From assembly GCF_009026145.1 (NCBI RefSeq), contig NZ_WBUE01000013.1, positions 1 through 64,000 on the forward strand: a DNA stretch of 64,000 nt, read 5' to 3'. Made by a program: the position numbers and the translations under genes. The stretch comes from Hyphomicrobium sp. Its GTDB lineage: Bacteria > Pseudomonadota > Alphaproteobacteria > Rhizobiales > Hyphomicrobiaceae. The notes below the pieces were generated by a model. That model saw nothing but the letters and a program-made list of their open reading frames with translations, ran no database searches and was not told where the DNA came from. Below, piece by piece: positions 46,684 to 57,927 of this stretch (position 1 is its first letter; every line of letters begins with the position of its first letter).

Positions 46684-47639
46684 CGTTTTGGCAGGTTGCG
46701 GGCCAGCGCCTCGAGCACCGCCATGCGCACGGCGACGCCCATTTCCACCTGCTCGCGGATGACGCTCGACGAATGGTCGGCGACGGTCGAGGCGATCTCG
46801 ACGCCGCGGTTCATGGGGCCGGGGTGCATGACGATGGCGTCCGGCTTGGCGCGCGCCAGCTTTTCGTGATCGAGGCCGAAGAAGTGGAAGTATTCGCGCG
46901 TCGACGGCACGTACGAGCCCTCCATGCGCTCGCGCTGCAGGCGCAGCATCATGACGACATCGGCTCCCTCCACCGCCTTCCACATGTCGGTGAAGACCTC
47001 GGCGCCGAGGCGCTCCGGTGCGGGTGGCAGCAGCGTCGAGGGGGCGGCGATGCGCACGCGGGCACCGAGCGCGTTCAAGACGATGATGTTGGAGCGGGCA
47101 ACGCGGCTGTGCAGGATATCGCCGCAGATGGCGACGACGAGCCCGGCGATGCGTCCCTTGGCGCGGCGGATAGTGAGTGCGTCGAGCAGGGCCTGCGTCG
47201 GGTGCTGGTGCGAGCCGTCACCGGCGTTGATCACCGAGCAGTCGATCTTCTGCGCCAGGAGCTCGACGGCGCCGGCGGCGTGATGGCGCACGACGATGAT
47301 GTCGGGGCGCATGGCGTTGAGCGTCATCGCCGTGTCGATCAGGGTCTCGCCCTTCTGCACCGACGAGGTCGAGACGTTCATGTTCATCACATCGGCGCCG
47401 AGGCGCTTGGCGGCCATCTCGAAGGAGGACTGCGTGCGCGTCGAAGCTTCGAAGAAGAGGTTGATCAGCGTGCGCCCGCGCAGCAGGTCGCGTCTTTTGC
47501 CGGTTTGGCGATTGTCGTCGGCGGCCTTGTCGGCGAGGTCGAGAAGAAAATTGATCTCGGACGCGCCGAGCCCCTCGACGGTGAGGAGATGGCGATGCGG
47601 AAAGTGGAGCGCCTCGACTTTGGCTACTGCATTGGTCAT
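46680..47639 (-). CDS. pyrB: Aspartate carbamoyltransferase catalytic subunit
   Basis: A 319-residue transcarbamoylase: [20 protein letters not shown] with the carbamoyl-phosphate loop STRT, the HPTQALLD segment, and [12 protein letters not shown] for aspartate binding. It forms carbamoyl-aspartate, the committed step of pyrimidine synthesis. The frame extends to 48185 over aidB, but the true start is the ATG at 47639 ([20 protein letters not shown]). No regulatory pyrI is nearby; the coupled PyrC' probably plays a structural role instead. Confidence 0.96.
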   Translation of the reverse strand: MTNAVAKVEALHFPHRHLLTVEGLGASEINFLLDLADKAADDNRQTGKRRDLLRGRTLINLFFEASTRTQSSFEMAAKRLGADVMNMNVSTSSVQKGETLIDTAMTLNAMRPDIIVVRHHAAGAVELLAQKIDCSVINAGDGSHQHPTQALLDALTIRRAKGRIAGLVVAICGDILHSRVARSNIIVLNALGARVRIAAPSTLLPPAPERLGAEVFTDMWKAVEGADVVMMLRLQRERMEGSYVPSTREYFHFFGLDHEKLARAKPDAIVMHPGPMNRGVEIASTVADHSSSVIREQVEMGVAVRMAVLEALARNLPKR

Positions 47640-47768
47640 TAAAGGCGTTTGTATAGGCAGAGTCCGCGCCGCGGGCAACCGCGTTGCGCACCCTTCCCGC
47701 GCTTGAGCTGGGGAATTCGTTAAGGTCCGGTAGCGCACCGCAGCCGCGAAAGGCGATAAACTGGCCCG

Positions 47769-49442
47769 ATGACCACCCGATCTACAACGCATGAGGTGTT
47801 CAATCAGCCGCCTCCGTTCGAGGACGTGAACCTTTATGCCTCGGATGCCGCGCTCATCGACGCCGTGGAGCGCGAGGGCGGCGGCCATGCCGCGGCCGCG
47901 CTCGACGTCTTCGGCCAGGTGACGGGAAGCGCCGAGGCCTTCGAGCGCGGGCGTCTCGCCAACGAGTACACGCCCAAGCTGTCGACGCACGACCGGCAGG
48001 GGCGCCGGCGCGACACAGTGACCTTCCATCCCGCCTACCACACGCTGATGCGCACCAGCTGCACCGAGGGCCTGCATAGCTCGGTCTGGGCACATCTCGC
48101 CAAGAAGGGTGGCGCGCGCCGCCAGGGTGCGCACGTCGCCCGTGCCGGGGCCTTCTACATGGCGGCGCAAATGGAGGCCGGGCACTGCTGCCCGATCACC
48201 ATGACCAACGCCGCTGTGCCGGTGTTGCTGCAGGAGCCGGGTCTGGCTGCAGAGTGGCTGCCACGCATCCTTCCGCGCGACTATGACCCGAGCTTCGCGC
48301 CCGCCAGCACTAAGACCGCCGTTACGCTAGGCATGGGGATGACCGAGAAGCAAGGTGGCACCGACGTGCGCGCCTCAACGACGGTGGCCGAGCCGGTCGC
48401 CGGCGGCGCCCCCGGGGGCGAGTACCGCATCACCGGGCACAAGTGGTTCTTGTCGGCGCCGATGTCCGATGCCTTCCTGGTGCTGGCGCAGGCCCCGGAA
48501 GGTCTCACGTGTTTTCTGATGCCGCGCTTCCTTCCCGACGGAAGCGTCAATGCGCTGCACCTGCAGCGCCTGAAGGACAAGCTCGGCAACCGCTCGAACG
48601 CCTCCTCCGAGGTCGAGTTTCACGGCGCCTATGCGCGCGCCATCGGCGAGGAGGGGCGCGGCATCGCCACCATCATCGAGATGGTGACGCACACGCGGCT
48701 CGACTGTGCCGTTGCCTCCGCCGGGCTGATGCGCCTGGCACTCGCCAACGCCATCCACCACGCCGAACACCGCACCGTGTTCCAGAAGAAGCTCGTCGAT
48801 CAGCCCGTGATGCAGCAGGTGCTGGCCGACATGGCGCTCGACGTCGAGGCGGCGACGGCGCTCGCCTTCCGCCTTGCCCGCGCCTTCGACCGCGCCGAGG
48901 ACGCGCGCGCCTCCGCCTGGCGGCGCCTGATGACGCCGGTGACGAAATACTGGGCGTGCAAGATCGCGCCGCCGATGGTCGCCGAGGCGATGGAGTGCCT
49001 GGGCGGCAACGGCTACGTCGAGGAGGCGCCGCTCGCGCGCCTTTATCGCGAGGTGCCGGTCAACTCCATCTGGGAGGGTTCGGGCAACGTCATGGCGCTC
49101 GACGTGGCGCGCGTGCTGCAGCGCGAGCCGGCGGCCGTGCAAGTTGTCATGGACGAGCTGCTCGCCGCTGCCGGCGACGATCAGCACCTGCGCCGCGCGC
49201 ATCAGCGCCTTGAAGCCATGCTGCAGGAGCCGAAGCTGCTCGATGCCCGCGGCCGTACGCTGGTCGAGGCGCTGGCCGTGCTGGCCGCTGCCACAATCCT
49301 GCGCGCGCACGCCCCGCCGGCAGTGGCGGACGCGTTCATCGCCACGCGCATCTCCGGCGACCCGCGGCAGACCTATGGACAGGGGCTCGAGCACGCCGAC
49401 GTGCGCGCCGTCATCGACCGCGCCTCACCAAATAAGGTATGA
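47769..49442 (+). CDS. aidB: Acyl-CoA dehydrogenase family protein AidB
   Basis: A 557-residue flavoprotein closely matching E. coli AidB along its length: [97 protein letters not shown] and [20 protein letters not shown]. AidB binds FAD and DNA and is induced in the Ada alkylation response; its catalytic role is debated. It diverges from pyrB. No ada gene is in the window. Confidence 0.93.
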   Translation: MTTRSTTHEVFNQPPPFEDVNLYASDAALIDAVEREGGGHAAAALDVFGQVTGSAEAFERGRLANEYTPKLSTHDRQGRRRDTVTFHPAYHTLMRTSCTEGLHSSVWAHLAKKGGARRQGAHVARAGAFYMAAQMEAGHCCPITMTNAAVPVLLQEPGLAAEWLPRILPRDYDPSFAPASTKTAVTLGMGMTEKQGGTDVRASTTVAEPVAGGAPGGEYRITGHKWFLSAPMSDAFLVLAQAPEGLTCFLMPRFLPDGSVNALHLQRLKDKLGNRSNASSEVEFHGAYARAIGEEGRGIATIIEMVTHTRLDCAVASAGLMRLALANAIHHAEHRTVFQKKLVDQPVMQQVLADMALDVEAATALAFRLARAFDRAEDARASAWRRLMTPVTKYWACKIAPPMVAEAMECLGGNGYVEEAPLARLYREVPVNSIWEGSGNVMALDVARVLQREPAAVQVVMDELLAAAGDDQHLRRAHQRLEAMLQEPKLLDARGRTLVEALAVLAAATILRAHAPPAVADAFIATRISGDPRQTYGQGLEHADVRAVIDRASPNKV

Positions 49443-49451
49443 GCGATAGTG

Positions 49452-49500
49452 AGTAGCGAATAGAACGGCACCCTATTCGCTACTTGCTATTCGCTATTCG
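49452..49500. repeat. CTATTCG repeat cluster with 12-bp hairpin
   Basis: AGTAGCGAATAG (49452-49463) pairs perfectly with CTATTCGCTACT (49473-49484); two more CTATTCG units follow directly at 49487 and 49494. It lies in the convergent gap after aidB and before the PcfJ-like stop, where it could terminate both transcripts. Confidence 0.85.
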
Positions 49501-49503
49501 CTG

Positions 49504-50727
49504 TCAGGTGAACAGCCAGGAGGAGACGCCGCCGCGGCGCGCCAGGTCCGCCATCTCCGCGTTCAAGCTATCGAACACCGCCTGGGTGGCGAGCTCCGGC
49601 AGCCATGGGGCGCCGTCGGTGCGCTTGCGATAAGGACCCATGAGCTGCCGCCACATGTCCTCGTCGAGCCGCCGCTCGGGAGGAATGCGCGGCGGTAGGC
49701 GCCGCAGCCCGCTCTGCGCGGCGAGCCAGGCATAGGCCGCCTGCCACACATCCAGCGGCGCCGCCATGTTGTGCCGGCCCTTGAGCTGGGTGATGGCGAG
49801 CATGCCGGCCTCGCGCGAGTGCGGGCCGATCTCTAAGGTCGCCACGTGCTCGCGCTCCCGGCGGATGGAGAACAGCCGGCAGCGGTCATCGGCAAGGCGT
49901 TCGGCATACTGGTCGGCGCAGTTCTGCATGGCGCGCGCCTCAGCTAGGATCTCCGCGCGGTCGAGCAGCGGCACGAACGTATAGCTGCGCACTTGTCCGC
50001 CCGATAGCCACGGGTCGGTGAGCACACCGGGGCCGAGCTGCAGCGTCAGGCGCATGCGGTTGAGCCAGCTCTTTGCCGCGCACAGCGCCGTATCGAAGGC
50101 GATCTCCGGGCGCCATGGCACGACGATGAGGCCGTGCGCGCGCGTCTGCGTGGCGCGCGAGTGCCAGGCGTAGGCGGCGAGCACGCCGAACATCTGCTCC
50201 GGTCTGCCCGGCTCGCCGAAGATCGTCTGATCGGCGAGCCACAATGCGAAGTCCTCGTGGCAGGCCTTGGCGCCGAAGGCGACCGAGTCGAGCCATAGCG
50301 CGCTGTGACTGGGCGCCGCCGGCAGGCGCGTGGCGACGCGGCGCGTGAAGCTTTCGCTCGACGGCACGGGAGCGATGACCTTCTGGAACGCTTCGGGCGG
50401 CAGCCGCCGCAGCCACAATGGCAGGTCCAAAGTGCGCGCCACCGTTTTCAGCGCCGCGCCCTCCTCGATGAGTGCGATGGCGGCGTCACGCTGCTCTTGC
50501 GAGCCGCGCCGCGTCGCCAGTGCGTACAGCGCGCCGGGAAAGACCACCGCCAGATCGGCGAGGCGGGCCGAGGAGCGCATCAGCCGGCGCACCTCGCGGC
50601 GCGCGGGATAAGCGAAGCGACCGGCATAGCTCTCGCGTTCGTCAGAGAGCTGCGGCAACAGCACGGTGCGGCGCTGGTCGATGCGCTGCCGAAGGAGTTT
50701 CGTCACCTGCGACATGTACTGATCCAC
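49504..50727 (-). CDS. PcfJ-like domain protein
   Basis: A 407-residue cytoplasmic protein. The C-terminal part contains AEARAMQNCADQYAERLADD, then RCRLFSIRREREHVATLEIG and AITQLKGRHNMA, which resembles the PcfJ-like family first seen on conjugative plasmids, where a 'HC...Y' motif is followed by a short beta sheet. The N-terminal half is helical and basic, with many Arg pairs. The function is unknown. The start is GTG at 50727; an ATG at 50715 is close. Not linked to other conjugation genes here. Confidence 0.72.
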   Translation of the reverse strand: MDQYMSQVTKLLRQRIDQRRTVLLPQLSDERESYAGRFAYPARREVRRLMRSSARLADLAVVFPGALYALATRRGSQEQRDAAIALIEEGAALKTVARTLDLPLWLRRLPPEAFQKVIAPVPSSESFTRRVATRLPAAPSHSALWLDSVAFGAKACHEDFALWLADQTIFGEPGRPEQMFGVLAAYAWHSRATQTRAHGLIVVPWRPEIAFDTALCAAKSWLNRMRLTLQLGPGVLTDPWLSGGQVRSYTFVPLLDRAEILAEARAMQNCADQYAERLADDRCRLFSIRREREHVATLEIGPHSREAGMLAITQLKGRHNMAAPLDVWQAAYAWLAAQSGLRRLPPRIPPERRLDEDMWRQLMGPYRKRTDGAPWLPELATQAVFDSLNAEMADLARRGGVSSWLFT

Positions 50728-50856
50728 TTCGCCATCGGGCCGACGAGCCCAAGCGATGGCGTTACCTAGAAGAGTCGCAGGCTATTGCGGCATGCTTGGG
50801 ACGGTCGAGGTGCAATCTCTGACTAGCGTGGGTGAGAGTTAATGCCACGGGCCCGA

Positions 50857-51360
50857 TCAGCTCTTCATCCTGCGCATGCGATCGAGCGCACCCTGCAGGA
50901 TAATTGCGGCGGCGAGCTTATCGATGACCTGCGCGCGGCGGCGCCGGCTCGCGTCAGCTTCGAGCAGCGTGCGCTCGGCGGCGGCCGTCGATAGGCGCTC
51001 GTCCCACAACAGGATTGGTAACTCGCTCAGCGCGTTGAGGTTGCGCGCGAAGGCGCGCGTCGCCTGCACGCGGGGGCCGGCCGTCCCGTCCAGATTGGTC
51101 GGCAGGCCCAGCACGAAGCCGTCGATGCGATGCTCCGCGGCTATGCGCAAAAGCTCGGCGGCGTCGTCCTTGAACTTCGTCCGGCGGATGACGGTGAGCG
51201 GCGAGGCGATGGTGCGCGTGATGTCAGACAGGGCGAGGCCGAGCGTCTTGGTACCCGCATCGATGCCGATGAGGGGAGCCCGCGCGCCCAGTTTCGCCGC
51301 GAATGCCTCGATATCCTCCAGCGTTTCTCCGGACATCCGCTCGCCCGTCGAGTTTGCCAT
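50857..51360 (-). CDS. ruvX: Holliday junction resolvase-like RuvX (YqgF)
   Basis: A 167-residue RNase H-fold protein (LIGIDAGTKTLGLALSDITR; GFVLGLPTNLDGTAGPRVQA; LLWDERLSTAAAERTLLEAD; DKLAAAIILQGALDRMR). The conserved catalytic Asp residues (GIDAG; DERLS; DKLAA) are in place. YqgF/RuvX is implicated in 16S rRNA 5' processing as well as junction resolution. Divergent from the fused spermidine-synthase-like gene; gatC follows that gene, as in other Rhizobiales. Confidence 0.94.
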   Translation of the reverse strand: MANSTGERMSGETLEDIEAFAAKLGARAPLIGIDAGTKTLGLALSDITRTIASPLTVIRRTKFKDDAAELLRIAAEHRIDGFVLGLPTNLDGTAGPRVQATRAFARNLNALSELPILLWDERLSTAAAERTLLEADASRRRRAQVIDKLAAAIILQGALDRMRRMKS

Positions 51361-51446
51361 AAGGGGAGCCTGCCCGTTGTTGCCGATCCGGGCTTCCTTA
51401 TACTCCGCGCCGGTTGCGGAAGGCCAATTTGCCTTAGGGTGGGAGA

Positions 51447-51477
51447 ACCGGCGGCGCGCGCGGGACGCGCCGCCGGT
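51447..51477 (+). other. Leader hairpin before the fused spermidine-synthase-like gene
   Basis: ACCGGCGGCGCG pairs with CGCGCCGCCGGT (12 bp, 7-base loop), ending 18 bases before the GTG start and directly before the AGGTAGG ribosome site. No U-run follows, so it is more likely a leader structure than a terminator. Confidence 0.45.
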
Positions 51478-51495
51478 ATCAAAAGGTAGGCGTGC

Positions 51496-53814
51496 GTGCA
51501 GAAGAAGCAGATGCCGGCAGGCGGCGCGATGGACGAAGCCGTGGCGCCGCGCGCAGCCATGCAGACGCGGCAGGGCAACGCCGGCGTCCTGGCCCTATTC
51601 GCCGCGACGGCGTTTCTTTCCGCCTTCCTGCTGTTCGCCATTCAACCGATGTTCGCCAAGATGGTGCTGCCTGTGCTCGGCGGCTCCTCCTCAGTGTGGG
51701 CGGTGGCGCTGCTGTTCTTCCAGGCTGCACTGCTCATCGGCTACGGGTATGCACATTTGTTGATGCGGCACGTGCCGGCAACCTCGACCGGCTTCGTGCA
51801 CCTCGCTATTGCCCTCGTCGCGCTCATCACACTTCCGGTGGGCCTGCCTGAAGGCTGGCGCGAGCCGCCGGGCGACCCCTACTTGTGGCAGCTGGGGCTG
51901 TTCGGCGTCGCGGTCGGCCTGCCGTTCGTCGCCGTCGCCGCCAACGCACCGCTGCTGCAGGCTTGGTTCGCGCGCTCGGGCCACCCGCACGCCAAGGATC
52001 CCTACTTTCTTTATGGCGCCTCGAACCTCGGCAGCCTCATCGCGCTCTTGGGCTATCCGTTCGTGCTCGAGCCCGCCTTCGGGCTGACGGCGCTGAGCCG
52101 CTACTGGGCGCTGCTCTACATCGTGCTCGTGGTGGCGATCGGCGCCTGCTTCGCGCTCGTGCGTCGCCGCGCCTCCGCGGCGCCGGTGTCAGAGCAAGCC
52201 GCCGAGGCGGTGCCCGATGCAACCCCGACGTGGCGCGACCGCTTGGCTTGGTGTGGCCTCGCGCTGTTGCCGGCGGCCCTGCTCACGGCCTTCACCACCC
52301 ATATCGCCACCGACATCGCGTCGGCGCCGCTGCTCTGGGTGCTGCCGTTGGCGCTCTACCTTCTGACGTTCGTGCTCGCCTTCCAGACGCGGCTGCCGCT
52401 GCCGATGTGGCTCCTGCTCCCGCTGCAACTCGCCGCCGTCATCTTCGCATTGCTCGAGCTGGCGCAGGTGAAGCACGACAAATGGGTGCTGACCAGCGGC
52501 GCCGGTGTTGCTGCCTTCTTCCTCGCCGCGCTTGTTGCTCACCGCACGCTCTACCTCGCCCGCCCGCGCGCCCGCTATCTCACCGAGTTTTATTTTTGGA
52601 TGTCGTTCGGCGGCGTGCTCGGCGGGCTGTTCGCGGCCCTCATCGCCCCGCGCCTGTTCTCCGAGGTGTTCGAGTACCCGCTGCTCATCGCGCTGTCGCT
52701 AGCCTGTAGGCCCGGCGTATTCGGCCAGCCTGCCGCGTCGACCAAGAACGAGCTCATTTGGATCTTCGGCATCTTTGCCGCCGGCCTTCTCGCCATCTGG
52801 CAGGGTCCGCTGCTCGCCGCGCGCTACGGCTACTCGTTCGGCGAGTGGGGGACGACGCCGGTGATTGCGCTGGTCTTTGCCGTCGCCGCCGTCGCCTTGT
52901 GGGGGCACGGCGCCCGACAGCTGACGGCCGCCCTGATGATGTTCGCCGCCGTCGTCATGCTGCCCTCGGCGGTCAAGCGCGGCCAGGCGCAGCGCAGCTA
53001 CTACGGCGTCTATCGCGTCAGCCTGTCTGAAGGCGACGACTTCAACGTGTTGACGCACGGCACGACGCTGCATGGCGCGCAACGCCTGCGCGGCCTCGAC
53101 GGCAAGCTGATCTCCGATGTCACCCCCGGCACCTACTACTATCCGGGGAGCCCGATGGCGGAAGCGGTGAAAATCACCCAGGCGCGTCTCGATGCCGAAG
53201 GCGAGCTCGGCCGCTTCGGCGTCATCGGCCTCGGCGCCGGATCGCTCTCCTGCTATTCGCGCAAGCACGAGGCGTGGCGCTTTTTCGAGATCGATCCCAT
53301 CGTCGTCGACATCGCGGCGAAGTCGAACCACTTCACGTTCCTCGCCAACTGCCAGCCGAAGCTCGACGTGGTGATCGGGGATGCGCGCCTGACGCTGGCC
53401 AAGGAGGAGGACAGCAGCTTCGACCTCATCATCGTCGACGCCTTCACCTCCGACGCCGTTCCCGTGCATTTGATGACGGCGGAGGCGCTGCAACTCTACG
53501 CCAAGAAGCTCACCGACCACGGGGTCGTGGTGCTGCACATCTCCAACCGCTACCTCGATCTCGATTCCGTCCTCGGCGCCACCTTGCCGCTGGTTCCCGA
53601 GCTGAAGGGGCTGATCGTCTCCGATGACAAGGCGGACGGCTCCTACGCGCAGAACACCTCGACCATCGCCGTCTTCGCCAAGGACACCCTTGCGCTCGAC
53701 GCCTACCGGGCACTCGAGGGGGCGCAGGACTTCCATGCCGGCGGGGTGTCGCCGTGGACGGACGATGCCTCCGACATCCTCGGCCCCTTCCTGTCGCAGT
53801 GGCGCCGCTCCTAG
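51496..53814 (+). CDS. Membrane protein fused to a spermidine synthase-like domain
   Basis: A 772-residue protein. The N-terminal ~500 residues form about 12-14 transmembrane helices of the type seen in 'fused MFS/spermidine synthase' proteins (AATAFLSAFLLFAIQPMFAK; GGSSSVWAVALLFFQAALLI). The C-terminal ~270 residues are a class I Rossmann domain like spermidine synthase (FGVIGLGAGSLSCYSRKHEA; WRFFEIDPIVVDIA; FDLIIVDAFTSDAVPVHLMT). The SAM/decarboxySAM site is recognisable, but the real substrate is unknown. Start GTG at 51496 with AGGTAGG; ATGs at 51511 and 51529 are alternatives. Confidence 0.85.
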   Translation: MQKKQMPAGGAMDEAVAPRAAMQTRQGNAGVLALFAATAFLSAFLLFAIQPMFAKMVLPVLGGSSSVWAVALLFFQAALLIGYGYAHLLMRHVPATSTGFVHLAIALVALITLPVGLPEGWREPPGDPYLWQLGLFGVAVGLPFVAVAANAPLLQAWFARSGHPHAKDPYFLYGASNLGSLIALLGYPFVLEPAFGLTALSRYWALLYIVLVVAIGACFALVRRRASAAPVSEQAAEAVPDATPTWRDRLAWCGLALLPAALLTAFTTHIATDIASAPLLWVLPLALYLLTFVLAFQTRLPLPMWLLLPLQLAAVIFALLELAQVKHDKWVLTSGAGVAAFFLAALVAHRTLYLARPRARYLTEFYFWMSFGGVLGGLFAALIAPRLFSEVFEYPLLIALSLACRPGVFGQPAASTKNELIWIFGIFAAGLLAIWQGPLLAARYGYSFGEWGTTPVIALVFAVAAVALWGHGARQLTAALMMFAAVVMLPSAVKRGQAQRSYYGVYRVSLSEGDDFNVLTHGTTLHGAQRLRGLDGKLISDVTPGTYYYPGSPMAEAVKITQARLDAEGELGRFGVIGLGAGSLSCYSRKHEAWRFFEIDPIVVDIAAKSNHFTFLANCQPKLDVVIGDARLTLAKEEDSSFDLIIVDAFTSDAVPVHLMTAEALQLYAKKLTDHGVVVLHISNRYLDLDSVLGATLPLVPELKGLIVSDDKADGSYAQNTSTIAVFAKDTLALDAYRALEGAQDFHAGGVSPWTDDASDILGPFLSQWRRS

Positions 53815-53912
53815 CCTCGCGCCGCCGGCGCAAGTTGCGCCAGACCCCCGCCTGGGGCTAAGAGTGCGGGCGCTTTTTTCGAAGCGACGCTCAACAGCAA
53901 CGGCGAGGAGCC

Positions 53913-54200
53913 ATGCGGGTCGACGAGACGACGGTCCGGCGCATCGCGCGCCTAGCGCGCATCAAGATATCCGACGAGGAGGCCAAGGGCCTCGAGGCGG
54001 AGCTGTCCGGCATCCTCAACTGGGTGGAGCAGCTCAACTCGGTCGACACCTCCGCCGTCGAGCCGATGACGCGCGTCGTCCCCATCGAGCTCAAGAAGCG
54101 CGCCGACGTGATCAACGACGGCGACATCGCCGACGACGTCGTGAAGAACGCGCCGATGGTCGAAGACCATTATTATGTGGTGCCCAAGGTGGTGGAGTAG
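53913..54200 (+). CDS. gatC: Glutamyl-tRNA(Gln)/aspartyl-tRNA(Asn) amidotransferase subunit C
   Basis: A 95-residue GatC ([40 protein letters not shown]). It wraps around GatA and stabilises the GatCAB complex that amidates misacylated tRNA. GCGAGGAG precedes the ATG. gatA starts 8 bases after its stop. Confidence 0.96.
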   Translation: MRVDETTVRRIARLARIKISDEEAKGLEAELSGILNWVEQLNSVDTSAVEPMTRVVPIELKKRADVINDGDIADDVVKNAPMVEDHYYVVPKVVE

Positions 54201-54207
54201 CGCGCCC

Positions 54208-55778
<1,571 letters not shown>

Positions 55779-55782
<4 letters not shown>

Positions 55783-56105
55783 GCGGGCGTAAACCGCATG
55801 AGTGCAAGGACATGGCCGAGGTGCGGGCCGAGATCGACCGCATCGATGTCGCCCTCGTCGACCTCATCGCCGACCGCTTTGGCTACGTCGACCGCGCCTG
55901 GCAGTTCAAGACCAACCCCGGTGAGGCGCACGTTCCCTGGCGCATCCAGCAGGTGATCGACAAGGTGAAGGCGCGGGCCAAGGAGAGAGGGCTGCCGCCG
56001 GAGCTCACCGAGGCGCTGTGGCGGCAGATGATCGGCTGGTTCGTGCAGTACGAGGAAGAGAAGCTGCGGCGCCAGCTCGAGGGTAACGGTGGGCGGGGGG
56101 CATGA
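55779..56105 (+). CDS. AroQ-type chorismate mutase family protein
   Basis: A 108-residue all-helical protein: [60 protein letters not shown] and [20 protein letters not shown]. The spacing of Arg, Lys, Arg and Glu matches small AroQ/PchB enzymes that act on chorismate or isochorismate. The '[12 protein letters not shown]' segment is closer to PchB (isochorismate pyruvate-lyase-like). Its ATG overlaps the gatA stop, so it is translated with gatA, an odd partnership. Confidence 0.85.
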
Positions 56106-56106
56106 G

Positions 56107-56397
56107 TTGGAAATCGTTCCCTTCGATCCCACGACGCTGATCAAGATCGCGCTGTTCAACCCCGTCGTCATCGCCGTCGCCTTCCTCATGGGACGCCGCG
56201 CCGACCAGTGGCAGAAGCTCATTATCGCGGCCTTTGCCGCTTCGCTGTGCGGTTTCGTGCTCTACTGGCTGGTGGCCGCCATCGGCGTGATGCCGGTGCA
56301 CGCGTTGGGCGGCGAGGCCGCCATTCTGCTGATGCAATTCATCTTCGGCCTCGTGTGGGCCGGCCTCGGCTATTGGCTGGTGCCGCTGCGCCGCTGA
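56107..56397 (+). CDS. Small integral membrane protein (about 96 aa)
   Basis: A hydrophobic protein (LEIVPFDPTTLIKIALFNPV, then VIAVAFLMGRRADQWQKLII, later LMQFIFGLVWAGLGYWLVPL) with three likely transmembrane helices. I do not recognise the family. The start is probably TTG at 56107, six bases after a GGGGGG run; GTG at 56089 overlaps the chorismate mutase end. It appears to be the last gene of the gatC-gatA-aroQ run. Confidence 0.7.
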   Translation: MEIVPFDPTTLIKIALFNPVVIAVAFLMGRRADQWQKLIIAAFAASLCGFVLYWLVAAIGVMPVHALGGEAAILLMQFIFGLVWAGLGYWLVPLRR

Positions 56398-56520
56398 ACC
56401 GGTTCTCTGCCTCCGATCTGATGCCAAGCTGCAACGCGACGCGACACTTCGCGCCGGCATGCTTGTTCGCGCGCGCAATTCACCACACTATCCGTTGCCG
56501 GATCGAAAATCGGGGGGACG

Positions 56521-57366
56521 ATGCTTCCGCGCGTGCAGGCATTGGCGTTCATCGCCGTGCTCGTTCTTGGGCTCGCGTCGGGGGCGGCGCGCAGCGATCC
56601 GGCGCTCGACTATCTCGAAAGTCTCAAGGGCAGCAGCGAGCGCTACAAGGCGCCGAGCGAGCTCGATCATCGCTACACCGTCGCTCTTTACGTCAACGCG
56701 GCCGGGGCCGGTCCGTGGCGCCAGCGCATGTGGGTCTTGCAGCGCGATGGGATCGGCGCGCCGTGGCGGCTCGCCATGTGGGACGCGGCGCACTGGAAGA
56801 AGGCCAAGCTCGCCGAGGGCGAAACGCCGTCCTATAGCTGGCCGGTGTCCACCGGGCGCTACTACCGCGGCGACCCGTTCTCCGGGCCGACGCCCACGGG
56901 GGTGTTCGCGCTCGATGAGCGCAAGTGGCGCTACGGTCGCGGCTACACGGCGCCCGGCATGATCCACACCATGTACATCGACTTTCACTACGATAGCGGG
57001 CGCCGCTCCGGCGTCGCCTTTCACGGCACGCTCCCCGGCCGCTATCGCCGGCTCGGTAGCATTGACTCGCACGGCTGCATCCGCATGAAGCAGAATAATG
57101 CCGCCGCGCTCTTCGACCGCATCACCGGCCGCGACAAGGTGCTCCCTGCGGAGCTGCGCTGGGGGGAGGTGCCGCGCTTCTGGCAGTCCGAAAAGGGCCA
57201 GCGCCGCCTCGGCTATACGCGCGACGGCAGCATGCATCCCGCCGAGGCGCTGGTCGCCGACCTCGGTCTGATGCAGGCTTCGGCGAGGAGCATCTCCGAC
57301 GCGGAGCGTCCCGCCGTCCTGACCAAAACCGGCTTTCGCGCCATCGCCGTCATCTTCGAAAACTGA
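56521..57366 (+). CDS. L,D-transpeptidase (YkuD domain)
   Basis: A 281-residue exported enzyme. The signal peptide spans about 1-25. The YkuD signature is FHGTLPGRYRRLGSIDSHGC then IRM, with the catalytic His and Cys. An upstream region (SWPVSTGRYYRGDPFSGPTP) forms the substrate-side sheet. It makes or edits peptidoglycan cross-links in the periplasm. It is a second L,D-transpeptidase in this window, with a different and shorter architecture from that at 4263-5939. The bactofilin gene follows on the same strand. Confidence 0.92.
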   Translation: MLPRVQALAFIAVLVLGLASGAARSDPALDYLESLKGSSERYKAPSELDHRYTVALYVNAAGAGPWRQRMWVLQRDGIGAPWRLAMWDAAHWKKAKLAEGETPSYSWPVSTGRYYRGDPFSGPTPTGVFALDERKWRYGRGYTAPGMIHTMYIDFHYDSGRRSGVAFHGTLPGRYRRLGSIDSHGCIRMKQNNAAALFDRITGRDKVLPAELRWGEVPRFWQSEKGQRRLGYTRDGSMHPAEALVADLGLMQASARSISDAERPAVLTKTGFRAIAVIFEN

Positions 57367-57461
57367 AGCCGCCCCCCTGCCGCCTGAAAAGTGCCATTTC
57401 TTTTCGGCACTCACCTTTGCGCGGGGACGAGGTTCAAGACGTCGTCCGGGGGTAATGCGTA

Positions 57462-57866
57462 ATGACGGAGTTGAACGCGGCACAGATGCGGCCTGCGAAG
57501 GGCGCGCTCGTGATCAACCGCGGCGTGACGATCATCGGGGCCCTGTCGCTCGATGGGCCAGTGACAATAGAGGGGACCATCGACGGGGAGGTGCGCTGCT
57601 CGAACCTGCAGATCACCGAGCGCGGCGAGGTCGAGGGCCTCATCGTCGCCGACAAGGTGGTGGTGCTCGGCGAGTTCTCGGGCGCCATCTATGCCCGCGA
57701 GCTTGTTCTCGGCGCCGGCTGCGCCGTCGAGGGGCAGATCTACCATAAGAAGCTGGTGCTCGAGGAGGGCTGCTATTTCGAGGGCCAGTCGCGCCGCCAC
57801 GGCGATCCGTTGAAAATCGCCCCGTTGCCGTTGGAGGTGGAGGAGGCGGGCGAAAGCGCCGCCTAG
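57462..57866 (+). CDS. Bactofilin (polymer-forming cytoskeletal protein)
   Basis: A 134-residue right-handed beta-helix protein: [20 protein letters not shown], then [20 protein letters not shown] and [20 protein letters not shown]. The repeated 'GxVxGxIxAxxVxIxG' pattern and short polar tails are those of bactofilins, which polymerise without nucleotide and place cell-wall enzymes. Its position right after an L,D-transpeptidase gene suggests a link to wall remodelling (inference). Confidence 0.94.
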   Translation: MTELNAAQMRPAKGALVINRGVTIIGALSLDGPVTIEGTIDGEVRCSNLQITERGEVEGLIVADKVVVLGEFSGAIYARELVLGAGCAVEGQIYHKKLVLEEGCYFEGQSRRHGDPLKIAPLPLEVEEAGESAA

Positions 57867-57927
57867 CCGCGCGGCTTGCCCCGGAGGGCGCCCTGCGATA
57901 ACGAGGGCGCGCGAAGGAGCATCCCCC

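Noticed and set aside
47642..48185. Upstream extension of the pyrB frame over aidB
   Set aside because: It is the antisense of the aidB 5' region. PyrB homology begins at 47639.
49452..49500. Repeat cluster considered as a CRISPR fragment
   Set aside because: Units are seven bases, contiguous, without spacers, and no cas gene is present.
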